Numbered from the stretch's first letter, positions 9,736 through 19,335 are shown. The stretch is 64,000 nucleotides of DNA from Pseudomonas sp. S31 (GCF_016648105.1 NZ_JACVVE010000013.1:1-64000), one strand, 5' to 3'. Program-made: numbers and translations. The notes: generated from the letters alone by a model not told the origin.

Positions 9736-10388
9736 GTCATCTGACGATCGACCACTGCGGCGAGACCCTCTGGCTGTTGCCGGACAAGGCCATCTACTGG
9801 CCGGCCCGCAGGGCCTTGCTGGTGGCCGACGTGCACATCGGCAAGGCCGCCAGCTACCGCGCCTTGCATCAACCCGTGCCGCGAGGCACTACCAGCGCCA
9901 CGCTTGCGCGCCTGGATGCACTGCTGACCGCGTTCGACTGCGAGCAATTGTTCATACTGGGTGATTTCCTGCACGCCCGCCATGCCCACGCCCCGGCGAC
10001 GCTGGCGCGGCTACGGGCTTGGCGGGCGCAGCACAGCGCCTTGCACATCGTGCTGGTGCGCGGCAACCATGACCGCCATGCCGGAGATCCACCTTCCGAC
10101 CTGGGTATCGAATTGGCCAATGAACCTTGCCTGGTCGGGCCGTTCGCCCTCTGCCACGAGCCTGAACCGCACCCCTCTCACGCGGTGCTGGCCGGGCATG
10201 TGCACCCGGTCTTCGTCTTGCGCGGGCGCGCCAGGCAGCGGCTGCGGTTGCCGTGCTTCGTGATCGACGCACGGGTCAGCCTGCTGCCCGCGTTTGGTGA
10301 GTTCACCGGAGGGTGGACGGTCGAGCCACTACCGGGCAACCGCGTGTTCCTGGCAGGCGCCGATCAGGTATGGCCCCTGCAGGGCTGA
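9732..10388 (+). CDS. pdeM: Ligase-associated metallophosphoesterase PdeM
   Basis: The 218-residue calcineurin-like phosphoesterase shows all the metal-binding motifs: [25 protein letters not shown] and LAGHVHP. Proteins of this family are DNA-damage-response endonucleases/phosphodiesterases co-occurring with the PP_1105-type ligase, the exonuclease and the Lhr-core helicase. The ATG overlaps the end of the helicase gene (ATGA), so the two are probably translationally coupled. It is the last gene of the cassette and is convergent with a small gene on the other strand. Confidence 0.88.
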   Translation: MSHLTIDHCGETLWLLPDKAIYWPARRALLVADVHIGKAASYRALHQPVPRGTTSATLARLDALLTAFDCEQLFILGDFLHARHAHAPATLARLRAWRAQHSALHIVLVRGNHDRHAGDPPSDLGIELANEPCLVGPFALCHEPEPHPSHAVLAGHVHPVFVLRGRARQRLRLPCFVIDARVSLLPAFGEFTGGWTVEPLPGNRVFLAGADQVWPLQG

Positions 10389-10395
10389 TCACACG

Positions 10396-10623
10396 TCAGG
10401 CGACCGGCGCGGGTGGTGGCTCGTCGGGCAAGGTCGGCTCGCCAGGCTCCTGGGGGGGCGATTCGCCAGGCGGCGAGGTGGGCGCTGGGTCGGGATCGGG
10501 TTGTCCCGGGATACCGCCCAACTGCATTGGCATCGGATGTGCCAGCAGGGTCCAGGCCAACAAGCCGACCTGGTTGGGCTGCAACACAGCCAGCTTTGCA
10601 CTGATTGCGGGATCTAGTTTCAT
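10396..10623 (-). CDS. Small proline-rich hypothetical protein
   Basis: This is a 75-residue ORF. The start at 10623 was chosen because GAGGAG sits at ideal spacing upstream, whereas a longer frame from 10662 lacks one. Residues 1-32 look like a folded helical segment (AISAKLAVLQPNQVGLLAWT), and the C-terminal 40 residues are low complexity with repeated Pro, Glu and Asp (PDPDPAPTSPPGESPPQEPG). It follows dcd by 99 bp on the same strand. No function is recognised. Confidence 0.55.
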   Translation of the reverse strand: MKLDPAISAKLAVLQPNQVGLLAWTLLAHPMPMQLGGIPGQPDPDPAPTSPPGESPPQEPGEPTLPDEPPPAPVA

Positions 10624-10722
10624 TGGCGACTCCTCACAGGGGCCGATGCGCGTCATGCGCATTCGGCACTGTTCAACTTCTTGGAGTGCCTGCGCGGTAA
10701 CTAATTCCCCGCGCTCGTCGGC

Positions 10723-11289
10723 TCAGGTGCGTGGCAGGGTGACGCCGCGCTGGCCCTGGTACTTGCCGCCGCGATCCTTATAGGACACTTCGCACTCTTC
10801 GTCGGATTCGAGGAAGAGCATCTGCGCCACGCCTTCGTTGGCGTAGATTTTCGCCGGCAACGTGGTGGTGTTGGAGAACTCCAGGGTCACATGGCCTTCC
10901 CACTCGGGCTCGAGCGGGGTGACGTTGACGATGATGCCACAACGCGCGTAGGTGCTCTTGCCCAGGCAGATGGTCAGCACGTTGCGCGGGATGCGGAAGT
11001 ACTCGACGGTGCGCGCCAGGGCGAAGGAGTTGGGCGGGATGATGCAGACGTCGCTCTTGACGTCGACGAAGCTGCCGGCATCGAAGTTCTTCGGGTCGAC
11101 GGTGGCCGAGTTGATGTTGGTGAACACCTTGAATTCGTCGGCGCAGCGCACATCGTAGCCGTAGCTGGAAACGCCGAAGGAGATGACCCGGCTGTCGTGC
11201 TCGCCGCGCACCTGGCGCTCGACGAACGGTTCGATCATGCCGTGTTCCTGCGCCATGCGGCGAATCCACTTGTCCGATTTGATGCTCAT
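10723..11289 (-). CDS. dcd: dCTP deaminase
   Basis: It converts dCTP to dUTP, the main route to dTMP precursor in many Proteobacteria. The 188-residue length is standard. Family signatures are visible: [12 protein letters not shown], the catalytic region [30 protein letters not shown] and [13 protein letters not shown]. The start MSIKSDKWI at 11289 matches the family N-terminus; the upstream in-frame extension is not supported. It is divergent from the cold-shock gene. Confidence 0.95.
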   Translation of the reverse strand: MSIKSDKWIRRMAQEHGMIEPFVERQVRGEHDSRVISFGVSSYGYDVRCADEFKVFTNINSATVDPKNFDAGSFVDVKSDVCIIPPNSFALARTVEYFRIPRNVLTICLGKSTYARCGIIVNVTPLEPEWEGHVTLEFSNTTTLPAKIYANEGVAQMLFLESDEECEVSYKDRGGKYQGQRGVTLPRT

Positions 11290-11616
11290 GGCGGGGGAGT
11301 CCTGAAGAGTTGCGAGGGAAAAACAAAGGCGCATCTTACCGGTCCCGGCGCCTGGGTTAAAGTTCCATGCCGCATCCCGCGCCGGACGGGGGCTGCGACG
11401 GCCGCCGATCCGAATTTCGGTAAAGCGCCTTCTGGCCATTGGCAGGTCGCGGAAAGTGGGTTAAGGTGGCGCCACTGTGCTGCACGTGACACCGAGAATC
11501 TCTAGTTTGATGCACGATCCTGATCGGCCCATCGCTGAATTTTCTGCTCTCTTTGCGCTCAGTCCCGGGCAGGGTTTTTCCTGACCGTTATCAACTTTGT
11601 CCAAGGAGACAGAAAC
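11290..11616. other. Divergent dcd / cold-shock gene intergenic region
   Basis: These 327 bases hold no credible gene. On the minus side they contain the dcd leader. On the plus side lies a long untranslated leader for the cold-shock gene, as is usual for csp transcripts (inference), ending in a strong AAGGAGA ribosome site at about 11602-11608. No clear operator palindrome was seen. Confidence 0.5.
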
Positions 11617-11826
11617 ATGTCCAACCGTCAATCCGGTACCGTCAAGTGGTTCAACGATGAGAAGGGCTACGGCTTCATCACCCCTCAGTCGGGCGACGAC
11701 CTGTTCGTGCACTTCAAAGCCATCCAAGCTGACGGCTTCAAGACCCTGAAAGAAGGCCAGGCTGTTACTTTCGTCGCTACCCGCGGCCAGAAAGGCATGC
11801 AGGCTGAAGAAGTTCAGATCGCCTAA
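11617..11826 (+). CDS. CspA-family cold-shock protein
   Basis: The 69-residue single cold-shock domain has an intact RNP1 (KGYGFITP) and RNP2 (DLFVHF), which bind single-stranded RNA and DNA. Such proteins act as RNA chaperones during cold acclimation or growth transitions; which paralogue this is cannot be decided. A very strong Shine-Dalgarno (AAGGAG) precedes the ATG and a clear terminator follows, so the gene is monocistronic. Confidence 0.95.
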   Translation: MSNRQSGTVKWFNDEKGYGFITPQSGDDLFVHFKAIQADGFKTLKEGQAVTFVATRGQKGMQAEEVQIA

Positions 11827-11850
11827 GTCGATCTCGCTTCCTCGCTTTCA

Positions 11851-11878
11851 AAAAAACCCGCCTTCTGGCGGGTTTTTT
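11851..11878. terminator. Bidirectional terminator between the cold-shock gene and apbC
   Basis: The stem CCCGCC / GGCGGG (11857-11862 and 11867-11872, loop TTCT) is flanked by A6 on the left and T6 on the right. It can end both convergent transcripts. Confidence 0.92.
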
Positions 11879-11897
11879 CATGCCCTGTGGGAGCGCT

Positions 11898-12992
11898 TCA
11901 GTCCTCGCTGATGGTGATGCTCGGCATCGCTGGCGCTGCGGCTTCCTGCAGCACGATCCGCGCCCCGACCTGGCGCGCCAGCTCCTGGTAGACCATGGCG
12001 ATCTGGCTCTCCGGCTCGGCGATGGCCGTGGGCTTGCCGCTGTCGGCCTGTTCGCGGATCAGCATCGACAGCGGCAGCGAAGCCAACAGCTCGACGCCAT
12101 ACTGGGCCGCCAGCTTCTCGCCGCCGCCCTCGCCGAACAGGTGCTCGGCATGGCCGCAGTTCGAGCAGATGTGCACGGCCATATTCTCGACCACGCCCAG
12201 CACCGGGATGTTGACCTTGCGGAACATCTCCACGCCCTTCTTGGCGTCCAGCAATGCCAGGTCCTGCGGGGTGGTGACGATCACCGAACCGGCCACCGGT
12301 ACCTTCTGCGCCAGGGTCAGCTGGATATCGCCGGTACCCGGTGGCATGTCGATGACCAGGTAGTCGAGGTCGTCCCAGGCGGTCTGGGTCACCAGTTGCA
12401 GCAGCGCTCCGGAAACCATAGGGCCACGCCAGACCATCGGCGTGTTGTCATCGGTGAGAAATGCCATCGACATGACTTCGACACCGTGGGCCTTGATCGG
12501 CACGAACCATTTCTGTTCGCGCACCTGGGGCCGCGTGCCCTCGGCGATACCGAACATCACGCCCTGGCTGGGGCCGTAGATATCGGCATCGAGAATGCCC
12601 ACGCGAGCGCCCTCGCGGGCCAGCGCCAGGGCCAGGTTGGCCGCTGTGGTCGACTTGCCCACCCCGCCCTTGCCCGAGGCGACCGCGACGATGTTCTTCA
12701 CGTTGGCCAGCGCCGGCACCTGGGCCTGGGCCTTGTGCGCGGCGATCACGCAGTCGATCGATACCTCGGCGCTGGCGACGCCGTCGAGGTTCTCGAGGGC
12801 GGTACGCAGTACCTGCGCCCAACCCGCCTTGAACAGGCCGGCGGCGTAGCCCAGTTGCAACTGGACCGCGACCTGCCCGCCCTGGATCTCGATGGCGCGC
12901 ACGCACCCGGCGCTGACCGGGTCCTGGTTCAGGTAGGGGTCGGTGTACTGGCGAAGCACACCTTCGACGGCGGCACGGGTGACGGCACTCAT
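11898..12992 (-). CDS. apbC: Mrp/ApbC-family iron-sulfur cluster carrier P-loop ATPase
   Basis: The 364-residue Mrp/Nbp35 family protein carries and transfers [4Fe-4S] clusters in the cytoplasm. An N-terminal MIP18-like domain (about 1-90) is followed by the deviant P-loop GKGGVGKST, the D-A-D-I-Y-G-P-S-Q segment and a CXXC cluster site in HICSNCGHAEHLF. The start at 12992 gives the conserved N-terminus MSAVTRAAVE. It is divergent from metG with 159 bp between, an arrangement common in Proteobacteria. Confidence 0.93.
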   Translation of the reverse strand: MSAVTRAAVEGVLRQYTDPYLNQDPVSAGCVRAIEIQGGQVAVQLQLGYAAGLFKAGWAQVLRTALENLDGVASAEVSIDCVIAAHKAQAQVPALANVKNIVAVASGKGGVGKSTTAANLALALAREGARVGILDADIYGPSQGVMFGIAEGTRPQVREQKWFVPIKAHGVEVMSMAFLTDDNTPMVWRGPMVSGALLQLVTQTAWDDLDYLVIDMPPGTGDIQLTLAQKVPVAGSVIVTTPQDLALLDAKKGVEMFRKVNIPVLGVVENMAVHICSNCGHAEHLFGEGGGEKLAAQYGVELLASLPLSMLIREQADSGKPTAIAEPESQIAMVYQELARQVGARIVLQEAAAPAMPSITISED

Positions 12993-13151
12993 GGAGACTC
13001 CCATTGGCAAACGATTGAGTGAAACAGGCGCCTATCCTAACCCGTCAATCGTCAGCAGATGCGTCCTTGGGGTGAAATATCTTCGCCAGCCCTTTATAGT
13101 GGCCGATCAACCTCATTTTTACCCCGTCGCCAGATAAGTAGCCGAGCCACC

Positions 13152-15191
13152 ATGTCCGAGCCACGTCAGATTCTCGTCACCAGCGCCCTGCCCTATGCCA
13201 ATGGATCCATCCACCTTGGCCATATGCTCGAGTACATCCAGACGGACATGTGGGTGCGCTTCCAGAAGCTGCGCGGCAACCAGTGCATCTATGTCTGCGC
13301 CGACGACGCCCACGGCTCGGCCATCATGCTGCGTGCGGAAAAGGAAGGCATCACCCCCGAGCAGCTGATCGCCAACGTCCAGGCCGAGCACAGCGGTGAC
13401 TTCGCCGATTTCCTGGTCGACTTCGACAACTTCCACTCGACCCACTGCGAAGAAAACCGCGAGCTGTCCAACCTCATCTACACCCGCCTGAAGGATGCCG
13501 GGTACATCGCCACCCGTTCGGTCACCCAGTACTACGACCCGGAAAAAGGCATGTTCCTGGCCGACCGTTTCATCAAGGGCACCTGCCCCAAGTGCGCGGC
13601 CGAGGACCAGTACGGCGACAACTGCGAGAAGTGCGGCGCCACCTATGCCCCGACCGAGCTGAAGAACCCTAAGTCGGCGATCTCCGGGGCTACCCCGGTG
13701 TTGCGCGACTCCCAGCACTTCTTCTTCAAGCTGCCCGAGTTCCAGAGCATGCTGCAGCAGTGGACTCGCAGCGGCACCCTGCAGGATGCGGTGGCCAACA
13801 AGCTGGCCGAATGGCTCGACTCGGGCCTGCAGGAATGGGACATCTCGCGCGACGCGCCTTACTTCGGCTTCGAGATCCCAGGCGAGCCTGGCAAGTTCTT
13901 CTACGTCTGGCTGGACGCGCCGATCGGCTACATGGCCAGCTTCAAGAACCTCTGCGCACGCCGTCCGGAGCTGGACTTCGATGCGTTCTGGAATGCCGAC
14001 TCCAAGGCCGAGCTGTACCACTTCATCGGCAAGGACATCGTCAACTTCCATGCCCTGTTCTGGCCAGCCATGCTCGAAGGCGCAGGCTACCGCAAGCCGA
14101 CCGGCATCAACGTGCACGGCTACCTGACCGTCAACGGCGCGAAGATGTCCAAGTCGCGCGGCACCTTCATCAAGGCGCGCACCTATCTCGACCACCTGCA
14201 GCCCGAATACCTGCGCTACTACTACGCCGCCAAGCTGGGCCGTGGTGTCGACGACCTCGACCTGAACCTCGAGGACTTCGTGCAGAAGGTCAACTCCGAC
14301 CTGGTCGGCAAGGTCGTCAACATCGCCAGCCGCTGCGCCGGCTTCGTGCACAAGGGGAATGACGGCGTGCTGGTGGCCGGTGATGCCGCGCCTGAACTGA
14401 CCGACGCCTTCCTGGCCGCCGCTCCATCCATTGCCGAAGCCTACGAAGGCCGCGACTTCGCCCGTGCCATGCGCGAGATCATGGCCCTGGCCGACCGCGC
14501 CAACGCCTGGATCGCCGACAAGGCCCCGTGGTCGCTGGCCAAGCAGGAAGGCAAGCAGGCCGAGGTGCAGGCGATCTGCGCCCAGGGCATCAACCTGTTC
14601 CGTCAGCTGGTGATCTTCCTCAAGCCGGTACTGCCATTGCTGGCTGCAGACGCCGAGGCCTTCCTCAATGTCGCGCCATTGACCTGGAACGACCACGTGT
14701 CGCGCCTGGAAAACCACACGCTGAACGCCTTCAAGCCGTTGATGAACCGCATCGAGCCTGCCAAGGTCGAGGCCATGGTCACCGCCAGCAAGGAAGACCT
14801 GGCCGCCACCCAGACCGCCGCCCCCGCGGGCAACGGCGAACTGGCCAAGGATCCGCTGTCGGCCGAGATCGAGTTCGACACCTTCGCCGCCGTCGACCTG
14901 CGCGTGGCGCTGATCGTCAAGGCCGAGGCGGTAGCCGGTGCCGACAAGCTGCTGCAACTGACCCTGGACATCGGTGACGAGCGTCGCAACGTGTTCTCCG
15001 GCATCAAGTCGGCGTACCCGGACCCATCCAAGCTCGAAGGCCGCCTGACCATGATGGTGGCCAACCTCAAGCCGCGCAAAATGCGCTTTGGCATCTCCGA
15101 GGGCATGGTCATGGCGGCCGGCCCTGGCGGCGAAGAGATCTACCTGCTCAGCCCTGACAGCGGCGCCAAGCCCGGCCAGCGCATCAAGTAA
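13152..15191 (+). CDS. metG: Methionyl-tRNA synthetase
   Basis: The 679-residue class I aminoacyl-tRNA synthetase charges both initiator and elongator tRNA-Met. The HIGH-type motif is HLGHMLE and the KMSKS loop is KMSKSRG. A four-cysteine zinc knuckle is present ([17 protein letters not shown]). The C-terminal 110 residues are the EMAPII-like tRNA-binding/dimerisation domain ([17 protein letters not shown]). The ATG at 13152 gives the standard N-terminus [19 protein letters not shown] strong terminator follows. Confidence 0.97.
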   Translation: MSEPRQILVTSALPYANGSIHLGHMLEYIQTDMWVRFQKLRGNQCIYVCADDAHGSAIMLRAEKEGITPEQLIANVQAEHSGDFADFLVDFDNFHSTHCEENRELSNLIYTRLKDAGYIATRSVTQYYDPEKGMFLADRFIKGTCPKCAAEDQYGDNCEKCGATYAPTELKNPKSAISGATPVLRDSQHFFFKLPEFQSMLQQWTRSGTLQDAVANKLAEWLDSGLQEWDISRDAPYFGFEIPGEPGKFFYVWLDAPIGYMASFKNLCARRPELDFDAFWNADSKAELYHFIGKDIVNFHALFWPAMLEGAGYRKPTGINVHGYLTVNGAKMSKSRGTFIKARTYLDHLQPEYLRYYYAAKLGRGVDDLDLNLEDFVQKVNSDLVGKVVNIASRCAGFVHKGNDGVLVAGDAAPELTDAFLAAAPSIAEAYEGRDFARAMREIMALADRANAWIADKAPWSLAKQEGKQAEVQAICAQGINLFRQLVIFLKPVLPLLAADAEAFLNVAPLTWNDHVSRLENHTLNAFKPLMNRIEPAKVEAMVTASKEDLAATQTAAPAGNGELAKDPLSAEIEFDTFAAVDLRVALIVKAEAVAGADKLLQLTLDIGDERRNVFSGIKSAYPDPSKLEGRLTMMVANLKPRKMRFGISEGMVMAAGPGGEEIYLLSPDSGAKPGQRIK

Positions 15192-15198
15192 GCCCCCA

Positions 15199-15230
15199 AG
15201 CCCCGGCCTCAGCGCCGGGGCTTTCGTTTT
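15199..15230 (+). terminator. metG terminator
   Basis: The stem AGCCCCGGC / GCCGGGGCT (15199-15207 and 15214-15222) is followed by TTCGTTTT. Confidence 0.88.
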
Positions 15231-15332
15231 CCGCCATCGACCCAGGCGAGACGCCGCCCGGATGACAGTGGATAGCACGGGCTTCGCCCACTCTCATAGA
15301 AAAAACGTTAACCTATTGATTTTTCTGTGAAT

Positions 15333-15438
15333 CTGTGGGAGCGGGCTTGCCCCGCGAAGCAAGCGACGCGGTGTATGGCCCCGGCTTTGCCGGTGTTCGC
15401 AGGGCAAGTCGCAGCGGCGAACCGCCACTCCCACAAGC
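15333..15438. repeat. REP pair / BIME-like element
   Basis: A left REP reads CTGTGGGAGCGGGCTTGCCC with a GCGGG-N5-CCCGC hairpin at 15341-15355. A right inverted copy ends ...CCACTCCCACAAG at about 15425-15437. Between them is a CCGG-CTTTG-CCGG hairpin (about 15381-15393). GTGGGAGCGGGCTTGCCCGCG is the familiar P. putida REP core. Such elements are mobilised by RAYT transposases and often sit after genes. Confidence 0.8.
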
Positions 15439-15551
15439 CCCTTGTTCTCTGGGCGACAGCGTATTGATACTGCTCGGATCACTGCTGGCCTTGTACAATC
15501 GATCGAAAGCGAGCAGCGCTCGACCAAGCCGTGAAGGAAAGCCCTGATTCC

Positions 15552-16190
15552 ATGAATGCCGCCAAACGCCTCGAGATCTTTCGCAGGCTGCACGAAGACA
15601 ACCCGGACCCAAAGACCGAACTGGCCTACACCACTCCTTTCGAATTGCTGGTTGCCGTGACCTTGTCGGCGCAATCCACCGACGTTGGGGTCAACAAGGC
15701 GACGGCGCGGTTGTTTCCAGTCGCCAATACCCCCGAGGCCATCTATGCCCTGGGTGTCGAGGGGCTGAGCCAATACATCAAGACCATCGGCCTGTACAAC
15801 AGCAAGGCCAAGAATGTGATCGAGGCCTGCCGCCTGCTCATCGAGCGCCACGGCAGCCAGGTCCCGCAAACCCGCGAGGCTCTGGAGGCCCTGCCAGGGG
15901 TGGGCCGCAAGACCGCCAACGTGGTGCTCAACACGGCCTTCCGGCAGCCGGCCATGGCCGTGGACACGCATATTTTCAGAGTCAGCAACCGCACCGGTAT
16001 CGCACCCGGCAAGACGGTATTGGAAGTCGAACGCAAGCTGCTCAAGTTCGTCCCCAAGGACTACCTGCTGGACGCGCACCACTGGTTGATCCTTCACGGA
16101 CGCTATGTCTGCCAGGCACGCAAGCCGCGCTGCGGAAGCTGCCGGATAGAGGATCTGTGCGAATTCAAGCATAAGACCTCGGACGATTGA
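15552..16190 (+). CDS. nth: Endonuclease III (DNA glycosylase/AP lyase)
   Basis: The protein has 212 residues and repairs oxidised pyrimidines. The helix-hairpin-helix LPGVGRKTANVVL contains the catalytic lysine, and the catalytic aspartate lies in VDTHIFRVSNR. A C-terminal [4Fe-4S] cluster is formed by C-X6-C-X2-C-X5-C (CQARKPRCGSCRIEDLC). The ATG at 15552 is preceded by AAGGAA. In P. aeruginosa nth terminates the rnf operon, but here it stands alone behind a REP element. Confidence 0.95.
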   Translation: MNAAKRLEIFRRLHEDNPDPKTELAYTTPFELLVAVTLSAQSTDVGVNKATARLFPVANTPEAIYALGVEGLSQYIKTIGLYNSKAKNVIEACRLLIERHGSQVPQTREALEALPGVGRKTANVVLNTAFRQPAMAVDTHIFRVSNRTGIAPGKTVLEVERKLLKFVPKDYLLDAHHWLILHGRYVCQARKPRCGSCRIEDLCEFKHKTSDD

Positions 16191-16293
16191 GCCGATAGTC
16201 AAAAAGCAGCAACAGCGATTGAAAAAATCTTTTTTACCAGGCTTCGCTTTCTCGCTATAAGGACGGCCAATGGCCCCTGGCTTGGAGCGACTC

Positions 16294-16470
16294 ATGAGTA
16301 CCGACAAAGACGACCTGTCGATCGAAGATGACATTGACACCGTGGATGACGATGTAGAGCCTCAGGTGGAAACCGCAAAGACCAACCTGAGCAAGCGCCG
16401 CACCATCGACAACCTGTTGGAGGAGCGTCGCCTGCAGAAGCAGCTGGCCGACTTCGACTATGACCTTTAG
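16294..16470 (+). CDS. PA3496-family small acidic protein
   Basis: This 58-residue acidic protein (DDLSIEDDIDTVDDDVEP), followed by a basic helix (NLSKRRTIDNLLEERRLQKQLADF), matches the small gene found just after nth in Pseudomonas (PA3496 family, annotated as a putative envelope integrity protein). GGAG lies upstream of the ATG at 16294. An earlier ATG at 16270, preceded by AAGGAC, would add eight residues and cannot be excluded. There is no signal peptide. Confidence 0.75.
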   Translation: MSTDKDDLSIEDDIDTVDDDVEPQVETAKTNLSKRRTIDNLLEERRLQKQLADFDYDL

Positions 16471-16528
16471 CTCTGACCTGTAGCTCTGCGGGAGAGCCGC
16501 CGGGTGGTGGCTCTCCGCTGCGTGACCG

Positions 16529-17155
16529 TCAGACCAGGCTGTGGCGCTGGGCCAGCTCGATCAGGTCGACCAGCGAGCGCGCATTGAGCTTCAGCAGCAG
16601 GCGTGTCTTGTAGGTACTGACCGTCTTGTTGCTGAGGAACATGCTTTCGGCGATTTCCTTGTTGGACCTGCCCCTGGCCAATTGCTGCAATACGGTCATC
16701 TCGCGAGCCGAGAGGCGGTCGACCATTTCCGTTTCGCTCCCGCTTCCCAGCCGGCCTCGCGACTTGTGCAGGGCCTGGTTGGGGAAATAGCTGTAGCCTG
16801 ACAACACCGCCTTGATCGCACTGAGCAGTTCGGTGAGTTCCTGCTGCTTGCAGACATACCCCGCCGCACCCGCCTGCATGCAGCGCATGGAAAAGTGCCC
16901 GGGCGCCTGCGACGTCAGCACCAGCACCCGGCTGCGGGGGCTGATGCCAGTCACCCGGGTGATGACCTCGAGGCCATCGAGCTTGGGGATGCCGATGTCG
17001 AGCACGACAATATCCGGCAGATAGTCCCGAACCAGTTGCAACGCGGCTACACCGTTGTCGGTCTCGCCGACGATATCGTACCCATGCCGCTCCATCAGCA
17101 TGCGTACGGCCAGTCGTATGACTGGATGATCATCCACAATAAGGACTTTGTTCAT
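16529..17155 (-). CDS. Orphan NarL/BvgA-type response regulator
   Basis: The 208-residue receiver-plus-LuxR-HTH regulator has the acidic pocket Asp8/Asp9, phospho-acceptor Asp53 (DIVVLDIGIP), conserved Thr/Ser-Lys positions (LTSQAPG, VCKQQE) and a C-terminal HTH (LSAREMTVLQQLARGRSNKEIAESMFLSNKTVSTYK; residues about 145-208, described in parts). It most resembles BvgA/FimZ-type regulators. No histidine kinase gene is adjacent, so its partner and targets are unknown. The ATG at 17155 gives the usual N-terminus MNKVLIVDDHP. Confidence 0.88.
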   Translation of the reverse strand: MNKVLIVDDHPVIRLAVRMLMERHGYDIVGETDNGVAALQLVRDYLPDIVVLDIGIPKLDGLEVITRVTGISPRSRVLVLTSQAPGHFSMRCMQAGAAGYVCKQQELTELLSAIKAVLSGYSYFPNQALHKSRGRLGSGSETEMVDRLSAREMTVLQQLARGRSNKEIAESMFLSNKTVSTYKTRLLLKLNARSLVDLIELAQRHSLV

Positions 17156-17522
17156 GCGATATCCATTCAACAATTTTTCTAATCTTGGCGCGCCACAATA
17201 ACCGAGCAGAACACCTCACAGCACAACCATTCCCTGCTTGAACACACGAATAGATAAAACCTACATTGTTAAGCGAAAATTCCTACGCGCAGTGGTTGGG
17301 AAGCGGCCTAATTCGCACTTCGTTCATAAACAACCGAAACGCTAGCAATGAATCCCAACGTTCGAAAAGTTGCCATTGGAGTTGCGGGCCGAGGGATTTT
17401 TCGCTTTTTCCTCGAGGGTCGGATTTACCAGGAAAAGATTCAGCAACGGGAAAGCCTTGGCACTTCCGCGCGGCGGGCATAACAGCTATCGATAGCGAAA
17501 AGAACTGACCGAGGCTGAACCC
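17156..17522. other. Divergent intergenic region, response regulator / small membrane protein
   Basis: The 367 bases are more AT-rich than their surroundings and hold no convincing gene (an 80-codon frame at 17266 lacks supporting features). A perfect 12-bp palindrome GCTATCGATAGC lies at 17485-17496, about 27 bp before the downstream start. Both divergent promoters presumably lie here. Confidence 0.45.
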
Positions 17523-18005
17523 GTGGCCCGCTTGCAACCTGTCGCCCCACTGACCATCATTGCCATATTCGCCGGCATCGCCGAGGCTTCGGCGCTGGCC
17601 ACGCTGCCTTTCCTGAGCGAACACAGCCAAGCGTTGTATACCTGGTTCCTAGTGGGTTTCCCGTTCTTTCTGACGGCGTTGTTCTTCATCACCCTCAACT
17701 TCAACTACAAGTCGTTCTACAAGCCCGACCCGCGCCAGGCAGCCGCTCGGCGCGCCAAGGCGACCCGCGAAGCATTAGCCGAACGACCGGTCGACGCCAA
17801 CGAATCGCCAGGGCTCGACGCAGCGCTCACCGTCACGCTTTCCGGCCCGGCGGCGCAGCAGATGATCGAGAGCCAGATCCTCCACCTCCTGACACAACCC
17901 GCATCGCGCGAGAGTCATTGGCTGTTCTGCAACCTCGACAAACGCCAGTGCATACGTTTGTCGCTCAGTGAACTGGCCGACGGAGCAAGCGCGGACCTGC
18001 CCTGA
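17523..18005 (+). CDS. Hypothetical protein with two N-terminal membrane helices
   Basis: The 160-residue ORF starts with GTG at 17523, with a GAGG about 12 bases upstream. Residues about 8-30 and 36-60 are hydrophobic (TIIAIFAGIAEASALATLPF; WFLVGFPFFLTALFFITLNF). They are followed by a basic linker and a soluble C-terminal domain containing one Cys pair (HWLFCNLDKRQCIRLSL). Codon use is typical of the chromosome. No family is recognised. It is convergent with argG, separated by a terminator. Confidence 0.7.
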   Translation: MARLQPVAPLTIIAIFAGIAEASALATLPFLSEHSQALYTWFLVGFPFFLTALFFITLNFNYKSFYKPDPRQAAARRAKATREALAERPVDANESPGLDAALTVTLSGPAAQQMIESQILHLLTQPASRESHWLFCNLDKRQCIRLSLSELADGASADLP

Positions 18006-18018
18006 CAGGTCTGCGAGT

Positions 18019-18044
18019 AAAAAAAACCCCGGCCTGGGCCGGGG
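18019..18044 (-). terminator. argG terminator
   Basis: CCCCGGCC / GGCCGGGG (18027-18034, 18037-18044). On the minus strand the stem is followed by T8, so it ends argG transcripts. Confidence 0.88.
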
Positions 18045-18063
18045 TCGATACAGCGGAGGTGCC

Positions 18064-19281
18064 TCAGAGCAGCGAACGGCCCTTGTTGGCGGCAATGCGC
18101 ATGCGCAGTGCGTTGAGCTTGATGAAGCCAGCAGCGTCCGCCTGGTTGTAGGCGCCGCCATCTTCCTCGAAGGTCGCGATGTTGGCGTCGAACAGCGAGT
18201 CGTCAGACTTGCGACCAACCACGGTGACGTTGCCCTTGTACAGTTTCAGACGCACGACGCCGTTCACGTTGACCTGCGAAGCGTCGATCATCTGCTGCAG
18301 CATGACGCGCTCCGGGCTCCACCAGTAGCCGGTATAGATCAGGCTGGCGTACTTCGGCATCAGCTCGTCTTTCAGGTGAGCGACTTCGCGGTCCAGGGTG
18401 ATCGACTCGATCGCACGGTGGGCCTTGAGCATGATGGTGCCGCCTGGGGTCTCGTAGCAGCCACGGGACTTCATGCCGACATAGCGGTTCTCGACGATGT
18501 CGAGGCGGCCGATGCCGTTGGCGCCGCCGATGCGGTTGAGGTCCGCCAGTACGGTCGCCGGGGTCTTCTCGACGCCATCGATGGCGACGATGTCACCATT
18601 GCGGTAGGTCAGCTCGAGGTAGGTCGCCTGGTCGGGGGCGTTCTCTGGGGAGACGCTCCAACGCCACATGTCTTCCTCGTGCTCGGTCCAGGTATCTTCC
18701 AGGACACCGCCTTCGTAGGAGATGTGCAGCAGGTTGGCGTCCATCGAGTACGGCGACTTCTTCTTGCCGTGGCGCTCGATCGGGATGCCGTGCTTCTCGG
18801 CGTAGTCCATCAGCTTCTCGCGGGACAGCAGGTCCCACTCACGCCAGGGTGCGATGACCTTGACACCTGGCTTGAGCGCGTAGGCACCCAGTTCGAAACG
18901 CACCTGGTCGTTGCCTTTGCCGGTGGCGCCATGGGAAATGGCGTCGGCGCCGGTTTCGTTGGCGATTTCGATCAGGCGCTTGGCGATCAGCGGACGGGCG
19001 ATGGAGGTACCCAGCAGGTACTCGCCTTCGTATACGGTGTTGGCGCGGAACATCGGGAACACGAAGTCACGCACGAATTCTTCGCGCAGGTCATCGATGT
19101 AGATCTCTTTGACGCCCATCGCCTGGGCCTTGGCGCGGGCTGGCTCGACCTCTTCGCCCTGCCCCAGGTCAGCGGTGAAGGTCACCACTTCGCAGTCGTA
19201 GGTATCTTGCAGCCACTTGAGAATCACCGAAGTATCAAGGCCGCCGGAATACGCCAGTACGACCTTTTTTACGTCCGCCAT
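18064..19281 (-). CDS. argG: Argininosuccinate synthase
   Basis: It condenses citrulline and aspartate using ATP in the penultimate step of arginine synthesis. At 405 residues it has standard length, with the N-type PP-loop [10 protein letters not shown] near the start and conserved stretches [28 protein letters not shown] and [12 protein letters not shown]. The start at 19281 ([14 protein letters not shown]) is the family norm. Two ArgR-type half-sites spaced 21 bp lie 60-100 bp upstream. Confidence 0.97.
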   Translation of the reverse strand: MADVKKVVLAYSGGLDTSVILKWLQDTYDCEVVTFTADLGQGEEVEPARAKAQAMGVKEIYIDDLREEFVRDFVFPMFRANTVYEGEYLLGTSIARPLIAKRLIEIANETGADAISHGATGKGNDQVRFELGAYALKPGVKVIAPWREWDLLSREKLMDYAEKHGIPIERHGKKKSPYSMDANLLHISYEGGVLEDTWTEHEEDMWRWSVSPENAPDQATYLELTYRNGDIVAIDGVEKTPATVLADLNRIGGANGIGRLDIVENRYVGMKSRGCYETPGGTIMLKAHRAIESITLDREVAHLKDELMPKYASLIYTGYWWSPERVMLQQMIDASQVNVNGVVRLKLYKGNVTVVGRKSDDSLFDANIATFEEDGGAYNQADAAGFIKLNALRMRIAANKGRSLL

Positions 19282-19335
19282 GCCATCACTCCACGGGGTT
19301 GTACGGAAAGGGATCGATTCTACCGGCCTTGCCGA

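Larger units (their letters stand above)
15192..15551. other. metG-nth intergenic region
   Basis: These 360 bases contain the metG terminator, a REP/BIME pair and the nth leader, with no gene. In P. aeruginosa the rnfABCDGE operon lies between metG and nth (recalled), but no rnf coding sequence is visible here. Confidence 0.55.

Noticed and set aside
13119..15278. 719-codon open frame antisense to metG
   Set aside because: It is the high-GC mirror of a clearly functional gene; composition (Gly, Val, Leu, His rich) matches no family.
17266..17508. 80-codon frame in the divergent region before the small membrane protein
   Set aside because: No ribosome site or conservation signature, and composition like non-coding AT-rich DNA.
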